From contig CM048840.1 of NCBI GenBank assembly GCA_026545765.1, positions 82,674,877 through 82,738,876 on the forward strand: DNA of 64,000 nt, written 5' to 3'. The notes under the pieces are model-generated. The model was not told the origin of the DNA, did no database searches, and was given only the letters and a program-made list of their open reading frames with translations. This DNA is from Plantago major. Lineage: Eukaryota; Streptophyta; Magnoliopsida; Lamiales; Plantaginaceae. The position numbers and the translations under genes are program-made. The stretch's first letter is position 1. Every line of letters begins with the position of its first letter. Shown piece after piece: positions 12,038 through 26,107 of the stretch.

Positions 12038-12298
12038 ATGACATTGGATGAATACCTAGATGATATACATTATCTGGAAGAAATATACAAGTATTTCAAC
12101 CTGTCTCAGCTGCAAGTAGACCATGCCTGTGTCTGGGGCAAGTACTTCTGGGTCAAACATTTTCTGCGGAAGAATCACAAGCTTGGCAAGAGTTACCATG
12201 AAATATGTGACTTATCCAGAAAGACAGAGCTCTCTGTCAGAAGGATTCTTTATGACTATGTCCAAGAATGCAGAAAAGTGGATGATCATGTCAACTGA
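12038..12298 (+). CDS. Hypothetical small ORF after the accessory gene
   Basis: 86 aa with mixed, protein-like composition (aromatic and charged residues; YFNLSQLQVDHACVWGKYF). It lies between the accessory gene stop and the 3' LTR in the same orientation but another frame. No family recognised. It could be a lost downstream exon of the accessory gene, a separate small gene, or chance. Confidence 0.3.
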   Translation: MTLDEYLDDIHYLEEIYKYFNLSQLQVDHACVWGKYFWVKHFLRKNHKLGKSYHEICDLSRKTELSVRRILYDYVQECRKVDDHVN

Positions 12299-12721
12299 TC
12301 CAGAATAGGTGCTGAAGAACTTGAGGTATCTAAACCCAAGTTGCATTTTTGAAGACTTGAAGACTAGTAACATTAGAATACTCTCTTGGAGCTTGGACTC
12401 TCCTTTGTTCTAATTTACTTAATTAGTATGTTTTATTACTTTTTGTAATCTTGCTGATTGTTTCTAAAAATTCTCTATATGTAAAAGTTGCATCTCTTTC
12501 TGGTAAACTGTACCTATCTGAAGATCATACTCTCAGATACATTTTAACAGATGACAACTTATCAGCAAAGATCACTTCTTGTGATTTGGTTGATGTTTAC
12601 TTTCTGCACTTAATTCAACTAAAATTGAATATCATTTGAAATAATTAAGTGGTGGATTATTTTCTCTTCCAGGATTACAATTTTGTAATAGGACTTGAAA
12701 GATAGTCATGGATGAGTGATC

Positions 12722-12736
12722 AAAAAGGAGGAAATT
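12722..12736 (+). promoter_or_regulatory. Polypurine tract of the Sirevirus
   Basis: AAAAAGGAGGAAATT directly precedes the TGTTAGG start of the 3' LTR; it would prime plus-strand DNA synthesis. Confidence 0.85.
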
Positions 12737-14163
12737 TGTTAGGAATATCTGTTAGTATTTTGATCACTCATCACATGTTCTTATCTTAGCCAGAAAGGTG
12801 ATTAAGTACTCTTGGTTCACTTGAACATTGTAAAAGAGGAAATCACTGAGTATAATTAGTTTGGTAAATCTTGTATTAGGATTATAGGTCTCTGAGTGTA
12901 ATTTTTATTTCAAGAAGACCATGAAGATCAATCCTAGCAATGGAGCTTTTCTGAAGATTAGAAGACTGAAGATTGCACAAGGTTTATGAAGACACAAAGG
13001 TTTAGTCTAACTCAGAAAGACTATGTCCTTAATCCTTTCTTAAGTATATTAACTTACTTTCGAAATATGATTCTGGACATATAACATCATGAGTATGGAG
13101 CATGCAAGCCATCAGAAAGGCTCATGTATCCGTTGAGACTAAAGGACAATGAACAGTACTATGCATTAAATGCATCGGCAGAAATCTTTAAAAGCAGTCC
13201 TCTCTGAAAAATGAGATAGTGACTTCTGAGTACATAGTTCAAGATATAAACGGATATAATTTGATAGAGAGCACAACGGATACAATTCAAACGTCTCTCA
13301 AATTTATCTATATATATCACACACTTAGATGCTTGAAGAACATACCTTGGAACGCTCTATCTTGCAAACTTACCATCAAGTAAAGTATTCTCTCAAGCAC
13401 TCTACTACCCTTTCTGAAAGCTCTCTGTTGCTTGAAGAATCACTAGTAGTTCTAAGTTGTCCTGAACCTTAACAAGAGATTGTTATTCGTGAAAGAGTTG
13501 AACTATCAGATACCCTTTCTGAAGCTCATTCTCCAGAACGGACATCAATTACTTGGGTCAGTAAAGAGCAGACTGCCATCCACTGAACAAGTGTATTAAG
13601 TAGTCTTGTTCTATAAGGCTCTCTGAAAAACATAACTGAAAAGTTATACGAGAAGCCTCTCTGACAAACCTTATAACCAACACCATCAAGGCGTGGAGTA
13701 GAGGAAGTACTTGATTTGGGAAATCAAGGAATAACTCCAAGATTATCTGAGTAGAGGAAGTACTTAGCTCTAGGAGCTGGGGAATAACTCAGGGGGAACA
13801 TTTGGTTGGGAACCATTTGTTTAAGAATCTTAGAATAGGATTATTGTAAGGTGAACTCAATTATATGTTCTAGTGAATTCTAGGTCTCAGAAAGACCGAA
13901 GTGGATTAGTTGGAGGATTACGCCACCTCCAGATACCACTATACTTGCTGTGTCATTTACCTTTCTGTATTTACATTTCAGCAAAGCACACACACATACT
14001 TATTGTTTCTGCATTTACCTATCTTAAAGGGTTCCGCGCTCTGAATTTAAGTATCAGAAACCCCCAGGTTTCTGGAAAACTGTGTTTATCGACAAAAGTT
14101 TTAAAAGACTATTCACCCCCCCCCCCCCCCTCCTAGTCTTTTACTTTGCCGTTATCTGGACCA
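12737..14163 (+). repeat. 3' LTR of the Sirevirus
   Basis: 1,427 bp, starting TGTTAGGAATATC after the polypurine tract and ending GGACCA. A TATA string (CTATATATATCAC) at about 13309 could drive element transcription. A C-tract of 13 plus two lies near the 3' end. It holds several CTCAGAAAG words (13011, 13886 and variants). The sequence after it (AGACC...) belongs to the CACTA exon; the target duplication cannot be checked because the left flank is outside the window. Confidence 0.9.
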
Positions 14164-16223
14164 AGACCATACGAGCCTGTTCCTCAAGCACTTGCTGGTA
14201 AGCTGCCTTGGTCGCAGCTATTTCCTCGTGGAGAGGAGTCATCATCTCTTGAACCTGGTCCTGTGTGAAGAGATTAGATCGCGATCCTGATCCCTGGGAC
14301 ACTGAGAAGCTACTAGAACTCATAGAAGGGCCCAAACTTCCCAATCCATATGTTCGACCCTTGTTGTGCATTGGGTTGACCTCAAAGAAGATCTGGTCTT
14401 GCTCTTCAATTGACAGCTCATGACCGTCGATCATCCTCTCATCCATCCTCCTCTCCACATCACTCTGCAATTGTAAATTGCATACGAAATGAGATGCAAT
14501 TTTAGGAATCACTTTAAAATATACAAATACAAATGTTAACCTTAAAAAAGAAACGTACCGAAAAACGCTCGGCCCTCACGTTAGTCCAAATGCCATTCTT
14601 CAGCTTAGCCTTGTTGAAGTGGTATAGAGCACTCTTCGGCTGTCCTCTATTGGCCTAAAAAAATATATGTGCAAACAAGTAGTTAGTTGATTGAAATGAA
14701 AGCAAAAAACTGTTATGTATCATATTCCAAGTCATAAACAACATATTTACTAACCTCCATCACGTGATCTGTAACAACAACTCGCGACCCATAGTGATGT
14801 CTGGCAGTGCCCGTACCATCTCGAAGCTCAGTCAAACGGTTTTGTCTGTTCTTGTAAGCTTGATCCTGGACAAAGGGATCCTTCCAGTATTCCTCCCAAA
14901 GTGCCCACTCGTCATCCCCCACCCAAGTTGGTTGTCTGCGTGTCTCCTTCATTTTGTAAACCATTTTCCTATAGATGTCTGACCCTAAAGTTTCGAAAAC
15001 AGAGTACAACTGGGACACCAGGGCATTGGGAATGTAGTTGTCTTTCTACAACAATTCCATTCAAAGTAAAAATTATACAAGTTTAAAGAAAGATAACAAT
15101 TTAAATATAACACCAAGTTTAGTGGCTAATATACCATTTAAATTGTGTGCAATAAGTTCATGAATAAATACCAACATATCACCCAAGTTTAGTGGCTAAC
15201 ATACCACTCAAATGACACAACAAGTTCATGAATGGTGACTAACACATCAAACCAAGCTCAGTGGTAACATACCACTCAAATTGTCATAAAATTGACTAAC
15301 ACAATGGTAACTAACATATCACCCAAGTTCAGTGGCTAACATACCACTCAAATGACACAACAAGTTCATGAATGGTGACTAACACATCAAACCAAGCTTA
15401 GTGGTAACATACCACTCAAATTGTCCTAAAATTGACTAACACAATGGTGACTAACATATCACCCAAGTTCAGTGGCTAAAATACCACTCAAATGACACAA
15501 CAAGTGCATGAATGGTGACTAACACATCAAACCAAGCTTAGTGGTAACATACCACTCAAATTGTCCTAAAACTGACTAACACAATGGTGACTAACATATC
15601 ACCCAAGTTCTGTGGCTAACATACCACTCACAGATATAGTGGCTAACATACCACACACATTAACACAACGATTAAACAAATAAAGCATTCATTGTAACAT
15701 TTAATCTTACCCGCAACTCGTCGAAGTAAAAGTGCTTCATCCGGTCCGAGATGTTTGTCCACTTCTCGCCTCTCTGTCCCGGCATCTCCCTCCCCCCCCT
15801 AAAGATTTTGCCTAGTTTATCCGAAGCATCCGGTGGCCAAAACCTGTTATCAATGAGACAAACAAGAAACGAATATTCATTAGTAAAATCATGTAACATA
15901 TATTTATCTTAAGTGTATGTTCTACAAATGCATAATACTTGCTTGTTCCTGCCATTGGGGAACAACATAGGCTTCCCCTGGAATGTAGCACCGTCAGTCA
16001 ACGTCAGATAGGGACACCCGTCAGAGGGGTAGTCACCAGGAGCATGTGACGTGTAGGCCGGTGGAGTCTCTGGAACCTGAGACTGGCTGCTGCTCCCACC
16101 AATATCATATCCGACTAGAGGACTAGTAGCTCCACTCGCTGGTGTACTACCAGAACCCAATGGACTCCCCCTAGTACCCCTACACCCAGGAGGAAGGTAT
16201 GTGGACTTCCTTTGGTGCGGCAT
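14164..16223 (-). pseudogene. CACTA second gene, Transposase_24 (plant En/Spm) like, cut by the Sirevirus
   Basis: Exons on the minus strand read approximately 16223-15939 (MPHQRKSTYLPPGCRG, Ser/Pro-rich, then FPNGRNK), 15843-15711 (WPPDASDKLGK, WTNISDRMKHFYFDELR), 15048-14757 (KMKETRRQPTWV, WALWEEYWKDP), 14653-14561 (KSALYHFNKAKLKNGIWTN) and 14466-14164 (SIEEQDQIFFEVNP, then a coiled coil). Plausible GT-AG introns separate them. This matches the plant transposase Ptta/En/Spm layout with its C-terminal coiled coil. The last exon stops at the LTR, in the middle of the coiled coil. The exact first junction is unclear because the phases do not match cleanly. Confidence 0.65.
15120..15660. repeat. 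140-bp composite minisatellite, about 3.5 copies
   Basis: Successive units begin near 15161, 15301, 15441 and 15581, a period of 140 bp, with only a few differences per unit. Each unit is a dimer: the phrase AGTGG(C)TAACATACCACTCA occurs twice per unit. The array lies within an intron of the Transposase_24-like gene. Confidence 0.85.
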
Positions 16224-16388
16224 CTGCAAAAGCATATAAGAAATTGCAGGAAAAAATGTGTTAGTAAAGAATACATGAATATGCATGTAAAACATATACA
16301 TTTGACATATATTAAAGCACAAAAAGTAATAATAATCAACAACTAAGCATATATACACATAACAACTAAGCATACAATACACACATAC

Positions 16389-19930
<3,542 letters not shown>

Positions 19931-20121
19931 ACAAGTAGTCTGTGTAAGCGCAAAAGTGATGAAGGATTCAACCCTTCCACAAAACTAGACTGAATTCTGC
20001 CATTAACTATGCGACCGTACATCCATGAATGATCGGGATTCATAATTAGATGATTAGCCTGACACGTCTACAATTATTAGATTCATAACATGCATTTTAT
20101 GTTAATATAATCACCAAATAG

Positions 20122-20607
20122 TCTCAAAACACTTAATTAAATCTTCATAATCTAGTGCATATACGAATTTATCGAATCAAAATTACTACGTACTTACAAA
20201 CATCCTAACATTATACTAATTAACAATACAAATTCACAATCAATATATCAATTGCACAAAGTTAACTAACTAGTATACTATAGTTCCCATAAACATACAA
20301 TTGATCTAATTAATTAGTCGAAATTAACAAAATTCCCAAATTTGTCAACAAGTAAGGGTTTCAAAACACTCAACTAAATCTTCCTAATCCTACTACATAT
20401 ACGAAAATATCAAATTAACAACCCTACATACTTTCAAACATCCTAACATTATACTAAAAATCCAAATTCACAATCAATATATCAATTGCACATCTCAAAG
20501 TTAACACACTACGTAATGTAAGCTAAACTAACTACTACATACTTACAATACACATGCAATTGCTCAAATTAGTCAAAATTAACAAAATCTCCAAATTTGG
20601 CAAAATA
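20122..20607. repeat. Two tandem copies of a roughly 240-bp AT-rich unit
   Basis: 20122-20350 and 20351-20607 share long words in the same order, such as CATCCTAACATTATACTAA, ATTCACAATCAATATATCAA and AAATTAACAAAAT. They lie in the 5' leader region upstream of the CACTA transposase. No coding sequence is visible between 19995 and 20800. Confidence 0.7.
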
Positions 20608-20810
20608 ATGGTTTTAGCCAAAATACCCTCGATTAAGCGGAAGGAAGACGAAATTGATTGAACACCCGAACTTCTTGTCCCACGAGCTTCGAAAACACTT
20701 CAAAATTGGCCGGAATGGCGGAGATTTGGTCGGAATTGGCGAAATTGCGAGAGAGAAACAAAGAAGATGCAAAAAATGGGAAGAAAAGGATCCGCCTGCT
20801 TATCTCTTTA

Positions 20811-21064
20811 GCTTAGCGACGGATCGCTATCCGTCGCTAAATTCGTTTTCTTTTTATTTTTTTTTCTTTTTTTAATCTGGTCAACTTATTTAGGGACGGA
20901 TATAAATAACGATGGATATTTTGTATCCGTCGCCAAATAGCGACGGGAAAATATTCGTCGCCAAATTAGCGACGGATTGAGCGATTCGCTCAATCCGCCT
21001 CAAATCCATCGCTAAACCTAGCGATTCGTCGCTAGGTAGCGACGGATAAAATCCGTCGCTATCA
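20811..21064. repeat. CACTA subterminal hairpin repeats (GCGACGGAT / ATCCGTCGC)
   Basis: Words of the form TAGCGACGGAT and ATCCGTCGCTA occur about ten times on both strands. They form perfect or near-perfect inverted pairs, for example AGCGACGGATCGCTATCCGTCGCT around 20815 (read as two halves, ACGGATCGC and ATCCGTCGC). Such arrays are the usual binding sites of the second transposon protein (TNPA type) near CACTA ends. Confidence 0.75.
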
Positions 21065-21085
21065 CCCGTGCTATTTGGCGGATTT

Positions 21086-21703
21086 CTTGAATGAGGGTGC
21101 TCTTCTAATGGTTAGAAGAGAATCTTTTCCATATATGTAGGAGTCTCATTCACATATAGGCCAGTCCATTCATTCACATATAGTCCAGTCCATTCACACA
21201 TTGCTCAATTTATTCACATCTAGCTCAATTTATTCATATCTAGCTCAATTTATTCACATGATTTACTTCCATATTGGCCCATGTGACATAATTTAATTTA
21301 AATTTATATATTAAAAATGATCTAGCAATTTTATTTTAGAATTTAATTTAGTAAAATTTTAAAAATGCTAAAAAATTGTATTTTATTTTTAAATAATTTT
21401 TTAATTGTCACTTTAGAGTATATTAATTTCATTCGTAGACAACTATATGCTCCAAAAGCCAACATTAGTTACTTGCTGATGTGACTAGGCGGAAGTCTAT
21501 TAGTTCTATATTTTGAGCTTCATTATTTGCAATATTTATAGTGGTTGACTTTTTTTAGTGACCATATTTTGGCCTCACATGTTTGTACCATCTGGAGAAC
21601 TGTGAATGCCAGCATTCACCTGTCCTTTTTGTCTGAAATTTTAATTCTTTTATTAATAGAAACTTAGGACTATTAAGGTCTTAAGTTCATATTTGGACGT
21701 TTG
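21086..21703. other. AT-rich flank between the CACTA end and the second copia element
   Basis: Contains a short tandem array at about 21150-21258 built from CTCAATTTATTCACATCTAG-like 20-22-mers. No gene is visible in the rest. Confidence 0.55.
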
Positions 21704-21867
21704 TGTTGTAATCGAATCTCAGTTGATATCAATATACGTGCTTGGTTTCCCGTGGATGTAGGCTATTTTGGCCGAACCACGTAAATTCCGTGTTTCTTTG
21801 AGTTTGTTTTTTTGTTGATCGATTGTTACTTGTGTTATTTGGTTGAGATTATTGTTGTGACTCAACA
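21704..21867 (+). repeat. 5' LTR remnant with internal deletion
   Basis: Starts TGTTG like the 3' LTR but passes straight to TAATCGAATCTCAG, the sequence found near position 605 of the 3' LTR. About 600 bp is missing, joined at a TTGT shared by both sides. It would lack its promoter region. Confidence 0.75.
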
Positions 21868-21869
21868 AT

Positions 21870-21887
21870 TGGCGCCGTCTGTGGGAA
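21870..21887 (+). promoter_or_regulatory. Primer binding site TGGCGCCGTCTGTGGGAA
   Basis: Lies two bases after the 5' LTR end. It is not the usual copia iMet site but implies a tRNA ending GGCGCCA. The same 18 bases serve the gypsy element at 50419-50436. Confidence 0.75.
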
Positions 21888-21919
21888 ATTTTTGAATCTC
21901 AACTGTTTTCGATCAAGCA

Positions 21920-22660
21920 ATGGGATCATCCATGAGGTTTGATGTTGAAAAGTTCACGGAGAAAACCGATTTCGGTTTATGGAAAGCCAAGATGGAGGCA
22001 CTGCTGATTCATCAAGGCTTGGATGCAGCACTCTTGGGAGAAAAAGGATTTGCAGAAGGTTTTGATGAAAAGGAGAAGGCTACAATCATGGGAAGAGCTC
22101 GCAGCACAATTATATTGTCCCTTGATGACAAGATTCTCCGGGAAGTAATCAAGATCAAAACAGCTAAAGAAATCTGGGACAAGCTGGAAGATATGTATAA
22201 CTCTAAAACTTCTGCAAACAAGTTGCATCTCAGGAAAAGATTGTTTAACTTTCGAATCAGCACAGATAAATCTATTTCACAGCAGCTTGATGAGTTTAAC
22301 AAGATGTGCCAGGATCTGGAGAGTGTTAGCATTGAAGTTTCTGATGAGGATAAGGCATTAGTAATCTTGGGAGCTCGCTTAAATCATATGAGCACTTCAT
22401 TGATGCTCTAGTTATTCATAAGAGCACCAAGTCGACATATGATGATGTTGATGTTGCCCGAGGAACAAGGAGTGCATAAGGGACCCTCACCGTAATGACA
22501 ATGCAGCTGAGAGTTTAAATATCAAGGAGAGGTGGAGCCATAAGATGCAGGCTAAGCAGAGGACACCTGTGCCTGCAGATGCCAGAAGATTTGAAAAACA
22601 CAAATCTGCAGATGGAAATAACTCAGAAAAAAGGAAGTGCTTCTATTGCAAAATGCCAGG
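21920..22660 (+). pseudogene. gag: Copia-2 gag
   Basis: UBN2-type copia Gag. 21920-22411 begins MGSSMRFDVEKFTEK and has FGLWKAKMEALL and IWDKLEDMY typical of this family. Near 22378 the frame shifts, and a stop near 22480 and another near 22520 lie in the alternative frame before the open region from 22545 takes over. An intact zinc knuckle, CFYCKMPGHLKKQC, is encoded near 22651-22692. Confidence 0.8.
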
Positions 22661-23828
22661 CCATCTCAAGAAGCAGTGTTTCAAGTATAAGAGAGACAAG
22701 AAGGCAGAAAAATTGCAGGTTAATGGTACAGAAAACAATATGGCTCATAATGCTCATATTGCTGAGTCTGCACAGGTGTATGGTGATGCTGAAGCTTTAG
22801 TAGTTTCTGAGGCTTGTTCAGTAGTGAAATCAAAGTCTAATGATTACTGGGTACTGGATTCTGGATGCTCATTTCATATGAGCCCTAACCTTGAGTGGTT
22901 CATAAACTACAAAGCTGAGAAAGGTGGTTCTGTACTACTAGGTGATGATTTTGAGTGCAACATTGAAGGGATTTGTGATATAAGGCTCAAGCTGCATGAT
23001 GGAGTTGTAAGAATGCTTACAAATGTTAGGTACATACCTAAACTGAAGAGGAATCTCATTTCCCTTGGTGTACTAGACAGTACTGGTCACAAATATTCCT
23101 CAGAAAATGGTGTTCTGAGCATTACTAAGTCTGGCATCATTGTAATGAAAGGCTTGAAGGAAAATGGTCTCTATTATCTGGTAGGTGATACAGTTTCTGG
23201 GGAATCTTCACATGTTAGTGCTCAAGACAACACTCAGCTATGGCATGCAAGGTTGGGACACCTCAGTGAGAAGGGACTCAGAGAATTATCAAAGCAAAAC
23301 CTGCTGTGTGGAGATCAAATAAATCACCTGCAGTTCTGTGAAAACTGTATTTTTGGAAAATCTCATAAGGTTGGTTTTAACACAACAAAGCACAATACTC
23401 TAGCACCTCTTGTTTACCTTCATTCAGACTTGTGGGGACCTACAAATACACAAACTATGGGTGGAGGAAGGTATTTCATGTCAATCATTGATGATTATTC
23501 AAGAAAGGTGTGGCTGATAATCTTGAAGTCAAAAGATGAAGCTTTCAGCAAATTTAGAGATTGGTCAATTGAGGTGGAAAATACTACAGGCAGGAAAATC
23601 AAGCATTTCAGAACAGATAATGGCTTGGAGTTTCTCTCTAATGATTTCAATGAGTTCTGCAAAAACAAGGGCATTGTGAGACATAAAACAATACCAGGCA
23701 CACCTCAACAGAATGGAGTTGCTGAGAGGTTCAATAGAACTGTGCTAGAGAGAATCAGATGTATGTTGATTAGCTCAGGTCTGAGCAAATGTTTACGGGT
23801 GAAGTCACATAAAGATGCTATCTCATAA
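22545..23828 (+). pseudogene. pol: Copia-2 Gag end, protease and integrase (5' part of pol)
   Basis: After the knuckle comes the protease active site YWVLDSGCSFHMS, then pre-integrase LWHARLGHLS with CENCIFGKS, and the integrase core with HSDLWGP, RTDNGLEF and NGVAERFN, giving D, D and E. A frameshift near 23795, with a TAA at about 23811 in the correct frame, separates it from the next block. Confidence 0.88.
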
Positions 23829-23905
23829 ATAGGAGCCCCTCAGCACCTCTAAACAATTTAACACCTGAGGAACTGTGGTCAGGCAAACCTCCTTATCTAG
23901 GACAT

Positions 23906-25972
23906 TTGAAGGTATTTGGATGTTTGGCTCTGGCTCATGTGAGGCAAGGGAAGCTGGAACCAAGGGCACTTAGATGCATTTTTCTGGGATACCCTACTGG
24001 TGTAAAAGGGTACAAGTTGTGGATAATTGATCAGAAAAAATGTATCATTAGCAGGGATGTGGTTTTTAATGAAACTATTATGCCACTCAGGCCTGTGGAC
24101 AACAATACAGGAATTCAGGTGGAGCATTGCAGCAATACTGGTGATTTACATGCAAATGATAAGCATACATCTATGGATGAGCATAGAGAACAACCTGATA
24201 TGGAGAATTCATCCTCTAGAGATGCAGTTTCAGGGAATTCTGCAGATGAAACAAATGTGTTATCTACTTATCAACTGGCTAAAGATAGAGAGAAGAGGCT
24301 AAATAGGAAGGTGCCTGATATGTATGGTTATGGACAGGTGGGAAAATCTTACAATGTGGCCTATGCTCTATCAGTAGCTGAAGATATAAACTACTCAGAA
24401 CCAAGCACTTATCAAGAAGCTATTAGTTGCAGTGATAGTGAAAAGTGGATTACAGCCATTCATGAAGAGTTAGTTTCCCTGGAGAAAAATGATACTTGGG
24501 ATATAATTACTATACCAAAGAACAAGAAGCTTGTGGGGTGCAAATGGATATTCAAAAGGAAAGTTGAAACTGGGACAGCTCACTCAATCAGATTCAAAGC
24601 TAGGCTTGTTGCAAGGGGCTTTACACAAAAGGAAGGTGTAGATTATACAGAAATATTTTCACCTGTGGTAAAGCATGTGTCTATAAGGATTCTCTTAGCC
24701 ATGGTAACTCAATGGGATTTACAACTACAACAGATGGATGTTAAAACCGCATTTTTACATGGTCTGCTAGAAGAAACAATATGTATGAAAATTCCTGAAG
24801 GCATCCATATTGAAGACAAGGAAAACAAGGCATGTTTGTTGAAAAGGTCTCTATATGGTTTAAAACAAAGCCCTCGTCAATGGTATAAAAGGTTTGATGA
24901 ATTCATGAGCTCAATACAGTTTACAAGGAGCAGGTATGACAGTTGCATATATTTTTCAAATATACATAGTGAGAGTTGCATTTATTTGCTGTTATATGTT
25001 GATGATATATTGATAGCTGGGAAGTCTCTTGATGAAATTAGTAAATTAAAGGCTAAGTTGAGCTCTGAGTTTGAAATGAAAGATCTGGGAGAAGCTAGTA
25101 GAATACTTGGTATGGACATTAGCAGACAAGAACATGATAGAAGCTTATTTCTATCACAATCTGCATATCTGACTAAGGTGCTTGCAAAGTTTAACATGAA
25201 TATGTCAAAACCTGTATCTGTACCTGTAAATCCTGGAACTAAGCTATCAGTAAGTCAATGTCCTGTGAATCAAGCTGATATACAGGAAATGTTCAAGATT
25301 CCTTATGCAAATGCAGTAGAGAGCATAATGTATTCAATGATTTGCTGCAGACCAGATTTAGCTTTTGCAATGAGTATCATTAGTAGATTTATGAGCAATC
25401 CAGGTATGATACATTGGAATACAGTGAAGGGTGTACTCAGGTATATCAAGGGAACAGTTCATCATGGTCTGAAGTTCTCTGCATCTTCTACATCTGAGCT
25501 ACCACTGAAAGGTTATGTAGATGCAGATTTTGCATCTAATGTAGATTCAAGGAAATCTGTTACAGGTTTTGTGTTTACTTTGTTTGGTACTGCCATCTCA
25601 TGGAAATGTTCTCAGCAGTCTATAGTAGCATTATCTACAACTGAGGCTGAATTTATTGCAGTAACTGAGGGAATCAAAGAGGCAATATGGTTGAATGGTT
25701 TGATTACAGAATTGGAAATTTATCAAGATTGTGTATCTGTGATGTGTGATAATCAGAGTGCTATTCAGTTAGCAAAGCATCAGCATTTTCATGAAAGGAC
25801 CAAGCACATAGATGTGAGATTATACTTCATAAGAGATATCATAGATGGAGGAGCAATTAAAGTTGAAAAGGTTCATACTACAGAAAATGCTGCAGATTTC
25901 TTCACAAAACCATTGTCAGCTGCCAAGTTCAAGCATTGTGCAGAGTTGATAAATGTTGGTGAATTGGTCTGA
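23906..25972 (+). pseudogene. pol: Copia-2 integrase end, reverse transcriptase and RNase H (3' part of pol)
   Basis: 688 uninterrupted codons. The integrase tail has KVFGCLALAHV and FLGYPTGVKGYKLW. RT has WIFKRKVE, QMDVKTAFLHG, SLYGLKQSPRQWYKRF and YVDD at residues 364-367. RNase H has GYVDADFASN, ALSTTEAEF, CDNQSAIQLA, RTKHIDVRLYFIRD and AADFFTKPL. This block could still give active RT/RNase H if it were translated. It is labelled broken only because the upstream joins are damaged. Confidence 0.9.
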
Positions 25973-26107
25973 TTTTTTTTTTGCACAGAGATTCTGAAAG
26001 GCATGCTCTAGCCATAAGAGAGCTTAAGTGGTTGTTTGTTCTACCGAGTAAAGAACAGTAAATTGGGAAAAGAGCATGTAGACTTGATTTTGAGCTAAGG
26101 TGGAGTT

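Larger units (their letters stand above)
1..14163 (+). mobile_element. Ty1/copia LTR retrotransposon, Sirevirus (SIRE) type, 5' end outside window
   Basis: The first 215 bases recur at 13937-14163, so the window opens inside the 5' LTR and the element closes with a full 3' LTR. A tRNA-iMet primer site follows the 5' LTR and a polypurine tract precedes the 3' LTR. Gag, protease, integrase, RT and RNase H come in copia order. A long Gag with a coiled-coil tail, an LTR over 1.4 kb and a large extra region between pol and the 3' LTR fit the Sirevirus lineage. The LTR parts that can be compared differ at about 4 of 200 sites plus C-tract length, so insertion looks fairly recent. The coding regions nevertheless carry many stops and frameshifts. 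Confidence 0.88.

Noticed and set aside
13873-14136. 87-aa frame across the end of the Sirevirus 3' LTR
   Set aside because: It lies wholly within the LTR, runs into the poly-C tract, and has no partner in any protein family I know.
15120-15660. CRISPR-like array
   Set aside because: Units are contiguous 140-bp repeats without unique spacers, in a plant transposon intron.
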